A stretch of 64,000 bases of DNA from Methylobacterium terricola (lineage in GTDB: Bacteria > Pseudomonadota > Alphaproteobacteria > Rhizobiales > Beijerinckiaceae): assembly GCF_006151805.1 (NCBI RefSeq), contig NZ_VDDA01000013.1, positions 62,001 to 126,000 on the forward strand, in the 5' to 3' direction. Each line of letters opens with the position of its first letter. Position 1 is the first letter of the stretch. A program made the translations under genes and the position numbers. Positions 9,061 to 17,617 of the stretch are shown piece by piece. The notes under the pieces are model-generated. The model made no database searches, had not been told where the DNA came from, and was given only the letters and a program-made list of their open reading frames with translations.

Positions 9061-9678
9061 TTAGCGCGAGTAGAACTCGATGACCAGGTTCGGCTCCATC
9101 TGCACCGGGTACGGGACCTCGGAGAGCGTCGGCACGCGGGTCATGCGCGCGGTCATCTTGCCGTGGTCGACCTCGATGTAGTCGGGCACGTCGCGCTCCG
9201 CGAGCTGGCTTGCCACCACGACGATCTCGAGCTGCTTGGACGATTCCTTGATCTCGATCACGTCGTCCGGCTTGACGAGGTAGCTCGGGATGTTGACGCG
9301 CACGCCGTTCACCCGGATGTGGCCGTGGTTCACGAACTGGCGGGCGGCGAAGGGGGTCGCCACGAACTTGGAGCGGTACACCACCGCGTCGAGACGGCGC
9401 TCGAGCAGGCCGACCAGGTTCTCGCCCGAGTCGCCGCGCAGGCGGATCGCCTCGGCGTAGTAACGGCGGAACTGCTTCTCGGTGATGTTGCCGTAGTAGC
9501 CCTTGAGCTTCTGCTTGGCGCGCAGCTGCGTGCCGAAGTCGGACATCTTGCCCTTGCGGCGCTGGCCGTGCTGGCCCGGGCCGTACTCGCGGCGGTTCAC
9601 GGGGCTCTTCGGGCGGCCCCAGATGTTCTGGCCCATGCGGCGATCGAGCTTGTGCTTCGCCTGAACGCGTTTCGACAT
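9061..9678 (-). CDS. rpsD: 30S ribosomal protein S4
   Basis: The 205-residue protein starts MSKRVQAKHKLDRRMGQNIWG and matches the S4 family across its length. It has the S4 RNA-binding domain (LERRLDAVVYRSKFVATPFAARQ and NHGHIRVNGVRVNIPSY, about residues 92-150) and the conserved end NLVIEFYSR. S4 starts assembly of the small subunit by binding 16S rRNA. As in many alphaproteobacteria the gene is separate from the alpha ribosomal operon. It is followed by a strong terminator and preceded by the terminator of the hydrolase gene. Confidence 0.98.
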   Translation of the reverse strand: MSKRVQAKHKLDRRMGQNIWGRPKSPVNRREYGPGQHGQRRKGKMSDFGTQLRAKQKLKGYYGNITEKQFRRYYAEAIRLRGDSGENLVGLLERRLDAVVYRSKFVATPFAARQFVNHGHIRVNGVRVNIPSYLVKPDDVIEIKESSKQLEIVVVASQLAERDVPDYIEVDHGKMTARMTRVPTLSEVPYPVQMEPNLVIEFYSR

Positions 9679-9779
9679 CGCGTGTCCTCTAGAATGTCAT
9701 CACGTAGGAGAGGAACGCGCCCTCCTCCCCCCGAAGCCGGGGCGACAGAGCGGCCGTGACGAGCCGCTCGCGGGTGCGC

Positions 9780-9812
9780 AAAATGCTGCGGGGCCCCGAA
9801 CCGGAGCCCCGC
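9780..9812 (-). terminator. Probable terminator of the alpha/beta hydrolase transcript
   Basis: GCGGGGC (9788-9794) pairs with GCCCCGC (9806-9812), with additional pairs inside. On the minus strand the stem is followed by GCATTTTG. It lies between the hydrolase stop and rpsD. Confidence 0.6.
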
Positions 9813-9854
9813 GAACCGGGCGCTCTTAGGCGACGAACCGTTTCGGGTCAAGAC

Positions 9855-10658
9855 TCAGGGTGCAGGCCGGAACCGTATCTCGGCCTCCGCGTCCCGCGCG
9901 CCGAGGATCGAGACGTGGTCGCCCGGCAGCGCGACGAAGTCGGCCCTGCCGATCCGCGCCAGACGGGCGCCGTACTTCTCCGGGATCACCGGATCGGATT
10001 CGCCGTGGACGATCAGGATCGGCACGGCGACGGTACCGATGACCCTGTCCGAGCGCCAAGTGTCGGCGAGCAGCCCCGCCGGCAGGAAGCGGAAATGATG
10101 GCGGGCCATCGCGGTCATCGAGTCGAACGGCGCCTCCAGATAGAGGCCGAGCACACCCGCCGCCCCGATCCGGGCCGCCACCGCGACGGCGACCGCCGCA
10201 CCCAGGGAATGGCCGTGCAGCAGCAGGGGCGTCCCCGGCGCGCGCCGCCGCGCCTCCGCCACGGCCGCGAGGCCATCGGCGATCAGGCCGGCCTCGCTCG
10301 GCCGGCCGGTCGAGCCCGGATAGCCGCGATAGGCCGGCGCCATCACGCCCCAGCCGTGCGCCCGCCACGGCCCGGCGGCGAAGCGCTCGGCGTGCCATTC
10401 GGGCAGCGAGGCGTTGCCGTGGACGCTCACCACCATGCCGGCGCCTGGGGCCGGCGGCAGCCACAGGGCGCGCAGGCGCTCGCCGTCCGGCGTCGTGATC
10501 GTGATCGTCTCGACCTCCGGCGGCAGGCGCGCCGTCGTCGCCGGGACGGGCCCGCCCTGCCCCGGATAGAGCAGGGCGCGCTGGAACCACCAGAACGCCG
10601 CGACCACCGCACCGTAGAGCGCCAGCAGACCGACGAGCAGGACGGCCGCGATCGTCAT
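9855..10658 (-). CDS. Membrane-anchored alpha/beta hydrolase
   Basis: The protein has 267 residues from ATG 10658; an in-frame TTG six codons upstream is less likely because I see no ribosome site for it. An N-terminal membrane anchor (AAVLLVGLLALYGAVVAAFWW) precedes an alpha/beta hydrolase domain with nucleophile elbow GHSLG, acid HGESDPVIP and catalytic His in PGDHVSI. It resembles the YfhR/BEM46 family of membrane-anchored esterase-like proteins facing the periplasm. It follows murI on the same strand after 28 bp, so the two are probably co-transcribed. Substrate is unknown. Confidence 0.87.
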   Translation of the reverse strand: MTIAAVLLVGLLALYGAVVAAFWWFQRALLYPGQGGPVPATTARLPPEVETITITTPDGERLRALWLPPAPGAGMVVSVHGNASLPEWHAERFAAGPWRAHGWGVMAPAYRGYPGSTGRPSEAGLIADGLAAVAEARRRAPGTPLLLHGHSLGAAVAVAVAARIGAAGVLGLYLEAPFDSMTAMARHHFRFLPAGLLADTWRSDRVIGTVAVPILIVHGESDPVIPEKYGARLARIGRADFVALPGDHVSILGARDAEAEIRFRPAP

Positions 10659-10686
10659 CGGTCGCGCCAGGATCAAAGGAGCCGGC

Positions 10687-11562
10687 TCACTGCAGCACGA
10701 GCGGCATCGCCTCGAACGCCACCTCGGCGATGCCGCGGTCGGCGAGCGCCGTGCGCAGGGCCGGGGTCAGCCGGTCGCCGGAGGTGAAGGCGGCGAGCAC
10801 CGGACCGGGCACATCGTCGCCGGTGCTGCGCACCGGACCGCCGATCAGCTGGGTCATCCGCCGGGCGATCGCCGGGGCGGGGTCGATCCAGGTCACCGGC
10901 CAGGGCGCGATCGCCTGGTAGCGGGCGAGCAGGAGAGGATAATGGGTGCAAGCGAGCACCACCACGTCGGTGCGTCCCGCCGCGCCCTCGACGAAGCACG
11001 GCCCGATCTCGGCCCACAGGTCGGCATCGGACACCGGCAAGCCGGAGAGCGCCGCCTCGGTGAGGGAGGCGAGGCCGGTGGCGCCGACCAGCGTGACGGC
11101 GCAGCCCGCCGCATAGGTCTCGACGAGATCGCGGGTATAGTCGCGCCGGACCGTGCCGGGGGTGGCAAGCACGCTGACGAGGCCCGAGCGGGTCGCGGCC
11201 GCCGCCGGCTTGATCGGCGGCACGGTGCCGACGAACGGGATATCGAAGCGGCGGCGCAGGGCCGGCAGCACCAGGGTCGAGGCGGTGTTGCAGGCCACCA
11301 CGACGAGGTCGGGGGCATGGAGCGCGATCAACCGCTGCATGACGGCGAGCACCCGCTCGACCAGCACCGGCTCGGCGAGGCCGCCATACGGAAAGGCGGC
11401 GTCGTCGGCAGCGTAGACCACCCGGGCGTCAGGCCGGGCGCGCCGCACCTCGGCCAGTACCGTGAGGCCGCCGAGGCCGGAATCGAACACGAGCACCACC
11501 GGCGTCCGGGTGATCGGCGCCAGAGGCGCCGCGGCAGTGCCGGCCATCAGATCGAACCGCAT
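10687..11562 (-). CDS. murI: Glutamate racemase
   Basis: The 291-residue protein converts L- to D-glutamate for peptidoglycan. It has the nucleotide-free racemase motifs FDSGLGGLTVL near residue 26, PYGG, VVACNTAST with the first catalytic Cys, and VVLACTHYPLL with the second catalytic Cys. The His after that Cys is also conserved. Length is slightly above the usual 260-280 because of an N-terminal Ala/Pro extension. It is followed by the alpha/beta hydrolase gene on the same strand. Confidence 0.95.
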   Translation of the reverse strand: MRFDLMAGTAAAPLAPITRTPVVLVFDSGLGGLTVLAEVRRARPDARVVYAADDAAFPYGGLAEPVLVERVLAVMQRLIALHAPDLVVVACNTASTLVLPALRRRFDIPFVGTVPPIKPAAAATRSGLVSVLATPGTVRRDYTRDLVETYAAGCAVTLVGATGLASLTEAALSGLPVSDADLWAEIGPCFVEGAAGRTDVVVLACTHYPLLLARYQAIAPWPVTWIDPAPAIARRMTQLIGGPVRSTGDDVPGPVLAAFTSGDRLTPALRTALADRGIAEVAFEAMPLVLQ

Positions 11563-11772
11563 GAGAGGTCTTGACCGAGAGGTATGGAGATTACCGGCGA
11601 GAGTCCGGCGCGACCGTTAAGGCTTGGTCAAAGCGGCGGCAAAATGGCCCCGCCCTCCCCGCCGCCCACACGCGCCCGGCCTCAAGCTGCGCGGTAACGC
11701 CGCGCTGGAGAAACACGTTCCCCCGCCCAACGTTGATCGTGGACAACGAGTCTACGCGAGAGGGATGATCCG

Positions 11773-13026
11773 ATGGCAGCGACCGCGACCGCGCAGATCC
11801 CTGACACGCGCCCCGCGTTCCCCCCGCCACCCGCCGATGCCCGCCCGATCGACCGGGGGGCCTGGATCGCGGCCTTCCGGCACGTCCGCGACGAGACCGA
11901 GCGCCGCGCCGCCCCGCTCTCGCCGGAGGACCAGCAGATCCAGTCGATGCCGGATGCGAGCCCGACCAAGTGGCACCGCGCCCACACGACATGGTTCTTC
12001 GAGCAGTTCCTGCTGACCGCGATGGTGCCGAACTACACCGTCTTCGACGAGCGCTTCTTCTACCTGTTCAATTCCTATTACGTGCAGGCGGGCCCGCGCG
12101 CGCCGCGGATCAGCCGCGGCCTCGTCACCCGGCCGACCTGCGACGAGGTGGCGGCCTACCGGGCCCATGTCGACCATGCGGTCGCCGGCCTGATCGCCGA
12201 GGCGCGAGAGGGACAGCTGGCGGAGATCGTCGCGACCCTCGAGATCGGCCTGCACCACGAGCAGCAGCACCAGGAGCTGATGCTCACCGACATCCTGCAC
12301 GCCTTCGCCCAGAACCCGCTGCTGCCGGCCTATGACGAGGGCTGGCGCTGGCCGTCCCTGGCGCAGCAGCAGGGCCGCGTGGCGCTCCCGGGCGGCGTGA
12401 CCCAGATGGGGCATGCGGGCTCCGGCTTCCACTTCGACAACGAGGAGCCGCGCCACGACGTGCTGCTGCGGCCCGTCAGCCTCGACCGCGCCCTCGTCAC
12501 CAACGGCGAGTGGCTCGAATTCATGCAGGATGGCGGCTACGCCAAGCCCGAACTCTGGCTCTCCGACGGCTATGTGGCGGCGCAAGCCGAGGGCTGGGAG
12601 GCGCCGGGCTACTGGCGCCAGGCCGACGGGGTGTGGTCGAGCATGACGCTCGCCGGGTTGAAGCCCGTCGATCCGGCCCTGCCGGTGACGCATGTCAGCT
12701 ACTACGAGGCCGACGCCTTCGCCCGCTGGGCCGGGCGCGACCTGCCGACGGAAGCCGAGTGGGAGACGGCGTCCGGCTCCCTCGACGCCGCCTTCGGCCA
12801 TGTCTGGCAATGGACCCGCAGCGCCTACAGCGCCTATCCGGGCTACCGCCCGCTGCCCGGGGCGCTCGGCGAGTACAACGGCAAGTTCATGGTCAGCCAG
12901 TTCGTGCTGCGCGGCGCATCGGTGGCGACGCCGCAGGGGCACAGCCGGCCGACCTACAGGAACTTCTTCTATCCGCACCAGCGCTGGCAGTTCACCGGCC
13001 TGCGTCTATCTCGGTACGGGGAGTGA
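11773..13026 (+). CDS. egtB: Ergothioneine biosynthesis sulfoxide synthase EgtB
   Basis: The protein has 417 residues with an N-terminal DinB-like domain and a C-terminal formylglycine-generating-enzyme-like domain (about 185-417). Iron ligands expected for EgtB are visible: WHRAHTTWF (His at about 68 and 71) and HHEQQHQELMLTDI (about 162-167). EgtB joins trimethylhistidine (hercynine) to a thiol donor with oxygen. The downstream egtD makes hercynine, which confirms the pathway. The stop lies 62 bp before egtD, so the pair forms an operon. EgtC and EgtE genes are not in this window. Confidence 0.95.
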   Translation: MAATATAQIPDTRPAFPPPPADARPIDRGAWIAAFRHVRDETERRAAPLSPEDQQIQSMPDASPTKWHRAHTTWFFEQFLLTAMVPNYTVFDERFFYLFNSYYVQAGPRAPRISRGLVTRPTCDEVAAYRAHVDHAVAGLIAEAREGQLAEIVATLEIGLHHEQQHQELMLTDILHAFAQNPLLPAYDEGWRWPSLAQQQGRVALPGGVTQMGHAGSGFHFDNEEPRHDVLLRPVSLDRALVTNGEWLEFMQDGGYAKPELWLSDGYVAAQAEGWEAPGYWRQADGVWSSMTLAGLKPVDPALPVTHVSYYEADAFARWAGRDLPTEAEWETASGSLDAAFGHVWQWTRSAYSAYPGYRPLPGALGEYNGKFMVSQFVLRGASVATPQGHSRPTYRNFFYPHQRWQFTGLRLSRYGE

Positions 13027-13088
13027 GGCGCGGCGCGCCTCGAAGCGGGCCCCTGTCGGGGGCCCGCCCGATCTCGGAGTGTCTGCCC

Positions 13089-14075
13089 GTGAATGTCCCG
13101 CTTCCTCACCTGGCGCCCGCCCTGCGCGACGGCGGCCTCGACCGGACCTTTTTGCAGGACGTGCTCGGGGGCCTCAGCGCCCCGAAGAAGCACCTCTCGG
13201 CGAAGTACTTCTACGACCGGCGCGGCTCGGAGCTGTTCGAGGCGATCACCCGGCTGCCGGAATACTATCCCACCCGCACCGAGCTCGCGATCCTCGACCG
13301 GGACGGGCCCGAGATCGGCGCCGGGCTTCCCCCCGGTGCGGCCCTCGTCGAGTTCGGCAGCGGCTCGACCGCCAAGGTCCGCCGTCTGCTGCCGCACCTG
13401 ACCGACCTCGCGGCCTACGTGCCGGTCGACGTCTCGGAGGAATTCCTGCGCAGCGAGGCGGAGGAACTCGGCCGCGACTTCCCGCGCCTGCGCGTCGAGC
13501 CGGTGGCGGCGGATTTCACCAAGCCGTTCGCGCTGCCCGACGACCTGGCGGACGCGCCGAAGGCCGGCTTCTTCCCGGGCTCGACGATCGGCAATTTCGA
13601 GCCCGAGATGGCGGCGGGCCTGCTCGCCAGCTTCGCCCGCACGCTCGGCGCCGGCGCCACCCTCATCGTCGGCATCGACCTCGTGAAGGACAAGGCGGTG
13701 CTGGATGCGGCCTACGACGATTCCGCCGGGGTGACGGCGGCCTTCAACCTCAACCTGCTCGCCCGCATCAACCGCGAGCTCGGCGCCGATTTCGACCTCG
13801 ATGCGTTCTCGCATCAGGCCTTCTTCGACGAGAATCTCGGCCGCATCGAGATGCATCTGGTGAGCCGGCGGAGCCAGCTCGTGACGGTGGCCGGCGTGCC
13901 GTTCCATTTCGCGTCCGGCGAGACGATCCACACCGAGAACAGCTACAAGTACACGGTGCCGGGCTTCCGGGCGCTCGCCCGCGGCGCCGGCTGGGAGCAT
14001 GCCCGCGTCTGGACCGATCCGGACGGGCTGTTCTCGGTCCACGCCCTCACCGCCAGCACGATCCGGCGTCAGTGA
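13089..14075 (+). CDS. egtD: L-histidine N-alpha-methyltransferase EgtD
   Basis: The protein has 328 residues from GTG 13089. It transfers three methyl groups from SAM to histidine to make hercynine, the substrate of EgtB. Family motifs are PKKHLSAKYFYDRRGSELFE, LPEYYPTRTE, VEFGSGSTAKVRRLL for SAM binding, GFFPGSTIGNFEP, and the C-terminal HTENSYKYTVPGF. No ATG gives this frame at the N-terminus, so GTG is chosen. It lies 62 bp after egtB and is closely followed by a VWA-like gene. Confidence 0.95.
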   Translation: MNVPLPHLAPALRDGGLDRTFLQDVLGGLSAPKKHLSAKYFYDRRGSELFEAITRLPEYYPTRTELAILDRDGPEIGAGLPPGAALVEFGSGSTAKVRRLLPHLTDLAAYVPVDVSEEFLRSEAEELGRDFPRLRVEPVAADFTKPFALPDDLADAPKAGFFPGSTIGNFEPEMAAGLLASFARTLGAGATLIVGIDLVKDKAVLDAAYDDSAGVTAAFNLNLLARINRELGADFDLDAFSHQAFFDENLGRIEMHLVSRRSQLVTVAGVPFHFASGETIHTENSYKYTVPGFRALARGAGWEHARVWTDPDGLFSVHALTASTIRRQ

Positions 14076-14094
14076 TCCGCCCGGCGACCGCACG

Positions 14095-14790
14095 ATGAGC
14101 GGGTCCGACCTCGGCCGCCCCCGGAGCGGCGCGGTCGACGCCTTCCTGGAGACGGCGCGACAGGTCGCCGCACCGTCCGGTGACGCGCCGCGGCTGATCT
14201 TCGCCCTCGATGCGACGATGAGCCGGCAGCCGACCTGGGACCTCGCCTGCGGGGTCCAGGCCGGGATGTTCGAGGCGACCGCCCGGCTCGGCGGGCTCGC
14301 GGTGCAGCTGGTCTATTTCCGTGGCGTCTCCGAGTGCCGCGCCTCGCGCTTCGTCGCCGATGCCAGGGCGCTGACCGGCCTGATGCAGGCCGTTGCCTGC
14401 CAGGGCGGACAGACGCAGATCGGCCGGGTGCTGCGCCATGCCCGCAACGAGGCCCGGCGCGCCCCGGTCAAGGCGCTGGTGCTGGTCGGCGACGCGATCG
14501 AGGAGAGCCTCGACGACCTGTGCGGCATCGCGGGCGAACTCGGATTGCTCGGCCTGCCGGCCTTCTGCTTCCACGAGGGGCCGGATCCGGCGGTCGCCGC
14601 CGGTTTCGCGGAGATCGCCCGCCTGAGCGGCGGAGCCTCGGCCCGGTTCGACCTCACGGCACCCGACGTGCTGGCGGCGCTGCTGCGCGCCGCGGCGATC
14701 TACGCCACCCGAGGACTCGACGGATTGCGGCTGGCCGCGCATGGAGATGCGGCGGCGCGCCGGCTCCTCGCCGGCATGACCGGCGGGTAA
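14095..14790 (+). CDS. von Willebrand factor A-like domain protein
   Basis: The 231-residue soluble protein starts at ATG 14095, 19 bp after egtD. RLIFALDATMSRQPTWD near residue 38 looks like a MIDAS-type metal site of a VWA domain, although the usual DxSxS is DATMS. Further VWA-like strands are GLAVQLVYFRG, KALVLVGDAIEE and FCFHEGPD. No signal peptide or membrane segment is visible. It sits 47 bp ahead of a J-domain membrane protein, and the two probably form a unit. The job of the pair is not known to me. Confidence 0.75.
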   Translation: MSGSDLGRPRSGAVDAFLETARQVAAPSGDAPRLIFALDATMSRQPTWDLACGVQAGMFEATARLGGLAVQLVYFRGVSECRASRFVADARALTGLMQAVACQGGQTQIGRVLRHARNEARRAPVKALVLVGDAIEESLDDLCGIAGELGLLGLPAFCFHEGPDPAVAAGFAEIARLSGGASARFDLTAPDVLAALLRAAAIYATRGLDGLRLAAHGDAAARRLLAGMTGG

Positions 14791-14837
14791 GACGGGTTCT
14801 CCCGCGACCGCGCGAGCCTGACGGTTTAGAGCAACGG

Positions 14838-15572
14838 ATGATAGCCCTCGGCCTCGGTGTCCTGGTCCTCGTCGGCCTGTCGTGGCTCGGCCGCCACTAC
14901 GCGACGGCGAATCCCGCGACGATCGCGCGGGTGATCCGCCAGGCCGGCGGCTGGCTCGCCCTCGCGGCGGCCGCCTTCCTGTTCCTGCGCGGGCGTTTCG
15001 ACATGGCCGGGGCGCTCGGCCTCGGCGGCGCCTGGCTGCTCGGCTGGCGCCAGGGCTCTCCCCTGCCCTTCGGCCTCGGCCGCGCCATGCCCTGGCGCCA
15101 GGGCGCCGCTTCGCCGGGCGCCACCTCGCGGGTGCGCTCGGCGATGCTGGAGATGGAGCTCGACCATGCCAGCGGGGCGATGCGCGGCACGGTGCTGGCC
15201 GGCTCCCTCGCCGGACAGGGGCTCGACGGCCTGCCGCTGCCGCGCCTGACCGCCCTCCTGGCGGAGTGCCGCGCGGGCGACCCCGACGGCGCCCGCCTGC
15301 TAGAGGCTTATCTGGACCGCCGGTTTGCCGGATGGCGCGTAGACGCTCAGGCTGATCGCGACCCGCGGCCGGGCGGTGCGGCGCAGCCAGGGCCGATGAC
15401 GGAGGAGGAGGCCTATCAGATCCTGGGGCTTCAGCGCGGGGCGCCCCTCGAGGAGGTGCGCCGGGCGCACCGTACCCTGATGAAGCGGCTTCACCCGGAC
15501 CAGGGCGGGTCCGACTACCTGGCGGCCCGCGTCAACGCGGCCAAGGACTTTCTGCTCAACCGACATCGCTGA
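14838..15572 (+). CDS. Membrane-anchored J-domain (DnaJ/Tim14-like) protein
   Basis: The 244-residue protein has two N-terminal membrane segments (about 2-20 and 34-65), a charged middle region and a C-terminal J domain. The J domain shows MTEEEAYQILGLQRGA, RRAHRTLMKRLHPDQGG with the essential HPD at about residue 219, and VNAAKDFLL. J domains stimulate the ATPase of DnaK-type chaperones, so this protein probably recruits DnaK to the inner membrane. The layout resembles Tim14/DjlC-type proteins of alphaproteobacteria. It follows the VWA-like gene on the same strand. Confidence 0.85.
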   Translation: MIALGLGVLVLVGLSWLGRHYATANPATIARVIRQAGGWLALAAAAFLFLRGRFDMAGALGLGGAWLLGWRQGSPLPFGLGRAMPWRQGAASPGATSRVRSAMLEMELDHASGAMRGTVLAGSLAGQGLDGLPLPRLTALLAECRAGDPDGARLLEAYLDRRFAGWRVDAQADRDPRPGGAAQPGPMTEEEAYQILGLQRGAPLEEVRRAHRTLMKRLHPDQGGSDYLAARVNAAKDFLLNRHR

Positions 15573-15693
15573 TGCTCCACGCGCGTGTCGACGGAGCCGC
15601 GGCAGGGACGCGCCGCGGCGGGGATGTGTTCGAGAGTGTCTTTGCGCGGCTGACGAGCCGATGCGCTCCGGTCCGGAGCGCGTCCCCTCCCCC

Positions 15694-15782
15694 TGTGGGG
15701 CGGGGTGAGGGGGTTGGGTGCGGTACAGAATGCACCGTTGAGCCATACGCGGCGCCATCCCCACCCCCGACCCCTCCCCACG
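15694..15782. repeat. Inverted repeat with G-rich/C-rich arms between convergent genes
   Basis: The left arm at 15694-15718 and the right arm at 15759-15782 match as inverted copies with few mismatches (left begins TGTGGGGCGGGG, right ends CCCCTCCCCACG). The spacer is about 40 bp. A smaller perfect hairpin, GCGCTCCG/CGGAGCGC, precedes it at 15664-15681. The element lies between the J-domain gene and the carboxypeptidase gene, which converge. Confidence 0.55.
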
Positions 15783-15831
15783 CGCGGCAGCGATGCCGGG
15801 GAGGCCCGGGATCGCCGGGGAGGGTAAGATG

Positions 15832-17307
15832 CTAGCTCCGCGTCGCGAAGCAGGTGAAGCCGTTGCGCTTCAGCGCCCGGCAGGCATCCTGCGCGGCTTC
15901 CGCCTCGGAGAACCCGGAGAAGCGGGCGCGGTAGAGCGTGGTGCCGCCATGGGTCACCTTCTCGGTGAACGGCGCGGCCTTTCCGAGCGCTCCGCCTCCG
16001 CGCTGGCGCGCCTCGGCGAGCATCGACTTGGCCTTGCCCTCGTCGTCCATCGCGCCGAGCTGGATCACCCAGGGCGACACCGTAACGGGCTTCGGGGCCG
16101 GCGCCGCGGCCTCGCGGGGAGCGGGCGCCCGGACCTCGCCGGGCTCGGAGGCCGGCAGGCGCGAGGCGTACTTTCCGCCCGGCGCCGGGAAGGCCGGCGC
16201 TGCGGCGGCCGGCGCGTAGGCCTGGGCGCTCGCCGGCATGCCGGCCGCGCCGGCGCGCCACTTCGGCGTCGCGCCGCCGCGGGGCGCGATGTCGAGGGGC
16301 TGGCCGGTGGAGTTCGTGGTCTCGACGGCGTCGTCCTCGTCGGCCGACGCCACGAGGGTGCGGGTCGCGACCGGGCGCTCGGCCACCACGGCGGGGCGCG
16401 GCCGCTCGGCCACCTCGACCACCGGCGCGCTCGTGCGGGCGCCCGCATAGGCCACCGGCAGGTTGGCCTGGACGAGCTTGGCCATGATGTTGTCGCGGCT
16501 CGCCACCGACTTGCCGCCGAGCACGACCGCCACGATGTGGCGGTCGCCGGTGCGCGCCGAGGTCATCAGGTTGAAGCCCGAATCGCGGGTATAGCCGGTC
16601 TTGATGCCGTCCACGCCCTCGACCCGGCCGAGGAGATGGTTGTGGTTGCCGATCACCCGGCCCTTGAAGGCGAACGAGCGGGTCTGGAAGTAGCGGTAAT
16701 ATTTCGGGAACCGGTCCTGCACCGCGCGGGCGAGGATCGTCAGGTCGCGGGCGGTGGTGATCTGGTCGGAATCCGGCAGGCCCGAGGCGTTGGCGTAGTG
16801 CGTGCGGCTCATGCCGAGGGCATGCGCCTTCCGGGTCATCATCTCGGCGAAGGCCGGCTCGGAGCCGGCGATGTTCTCGCCGATGGCGCAGGCGATGTCG
16901 TTGGCGGACTTAGTCACCAGCGCCTTGATCGCCTCCTCGACCGTGACGGTCGAGCCCGGGCGCACGCCGAGCTTCGAGGGCGGCTGGCGGGCGGCGTTGG
17001 CGGAGACCGTCAGCGGCGTGTCGAGATCCATCTTGCCGCGCTCGAGCTGCTCGAACAGCAGGTAGAGCGTCATCACCTTGGTGATGGAGGCCGGATGGCG
17101 CAGGGCATCCTCGTTGACCGCATGCATCACGCGGCCGGTCTTGGCGTCGACCACCATCGCCGCGTAGGGCGGGTTGTAGCCACCGCCGCCGCCGTGATGG
17201 GCGCGCCGGCGCGCCTCGGCGGGCGAGGCGGTGAGCGCCGTCAGCACCGCCGCGGCGGCGAGCACGGCCGGCAGCGCGGGTCCAGATTGGCCGTGAACGC
17301 AACGCAT
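15832..17307 (-). CDS. D-alanyl-D-alanine carboxypeptidase (PBP5/6 type) with SPOR domain
   Basis: The 491-residue protein has a signal peptide ending near SPAEA. All three penicillin-binding motifs are present: SITK with the catalytic Ser at about 74, SAN in KSANDIACAIGEN, and KTG in VDGIKTGYTRDSG. It trims D-Ala from peptidoglycan peptides in the periplasm. A Pro/Ala-rich linker of about 120 residues leads to a C-terminal SPOR domain (PWVIQLGAMDDEGKAKSML to the end), which binds denuded septal glycan. The SPOR tail replaces the membrane anchor of E. coli PBP5 and suggests action at the division site. A GTG one codon upstream is an alternative start. Confidence 0.94.
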   Translation of the reverse strand: MRCVHGQSGPALPAVLAAAAVLTALTASPAEARRRAHHGGGGGYNPPYAAMVVDAKTGRVMHAVNEDALRHPASITKVMTLYLLFEQLERGKMDLDTPLTVSANAARQPPSKLGVRPGSTVTVEEAIKALVTKSANDIACAIGENIAGSEPAFAEMMTRKAHALGMSRTHYANASGLPDSDQITTARDLTILARAVQDRFPKYYRYFQTRSFAFKGRVIGNHNHLLGRVEGVDGIKTGYTRDSGFNLMTSARTGDRHIVAVVLGGKSVASRDNIMAKLVQANLPVAYAGARTSAPVVEVAERPRPAVVAERPVATRTLVASADEDDAVETTNSTGQPLDIAPRGGATPKWRAGAAGMPASAQAYAPAAAAPAFPAPGGKYASRLPASEPGEVRAPAPREAAAPAPKPVTVSPWVIQLGAMDDEGKAKSMLAEARQRGGGALGKAAPFTEKVTHGGTTLYRARFSGFSEAEAAQDACRALKRNGFTCFATRS

Positions 17308-17481
17308 CACGCGACTACCCCGTTCGACTGAAAGAGGACGCCCGCGACGGCGGTGGCGCCCTGGACCGCAGGCGCCCCACGAGAACGGCGTGGCGCAGCG
17401 GCATCACTGTCAATCAGGCTAGGCAGGCGCGGTTACGCCCCGGTTAATCGCCGACGAATTCCGACGCTCGGATTCGCGTCA

Positions 17482-17526
17482 TTGTGCGACGCACAACGGC
17501 TCTTGACGAATTTTGTGCGCTGCACA
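17482..17526. promoter_or_regulatory. Two operator-like palindromes ahead of the phasin gene
   Basis: TTGTGCGACGCACAA (17482-17496) is a perfect palindrome with a 1-nt centre. TGTGCGCTGCACA (17514-17526) is a second, related palindrome with 5-bp arms. They flank the predicted -35 box and overlap the -10 box of the phasin promoter. PhaR repressors of alphaproteobacteria bind TGC-N-GCA type palindromes ahead of phaP genes. Assigning these sites to PhaR is inference from position and motif. Confidence 0.65.
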
Positions 17527-17530
17527 TATT
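17503..17530 (+). promoter_or_regulatory. Predicted sigma-70 type promoter of the phasin gene
   Basis: TTGACG at 17503-17508 and CATATT at 17525-17530 are separated by 16 bp. The start codon is about 88 bp further down. The rest of the intergenic space (17308-17617) holds no gene. Confidence 0.5.
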
Positions 17531-17617
17531 GCCTGCGACGGGGCGCGCCGCGCGGGCGCCCCGCACTGCTCTCTCCGCCGCGCGAGAAGGAGCGCCCGTC
17601 GAGGGCGCCACGCCATC

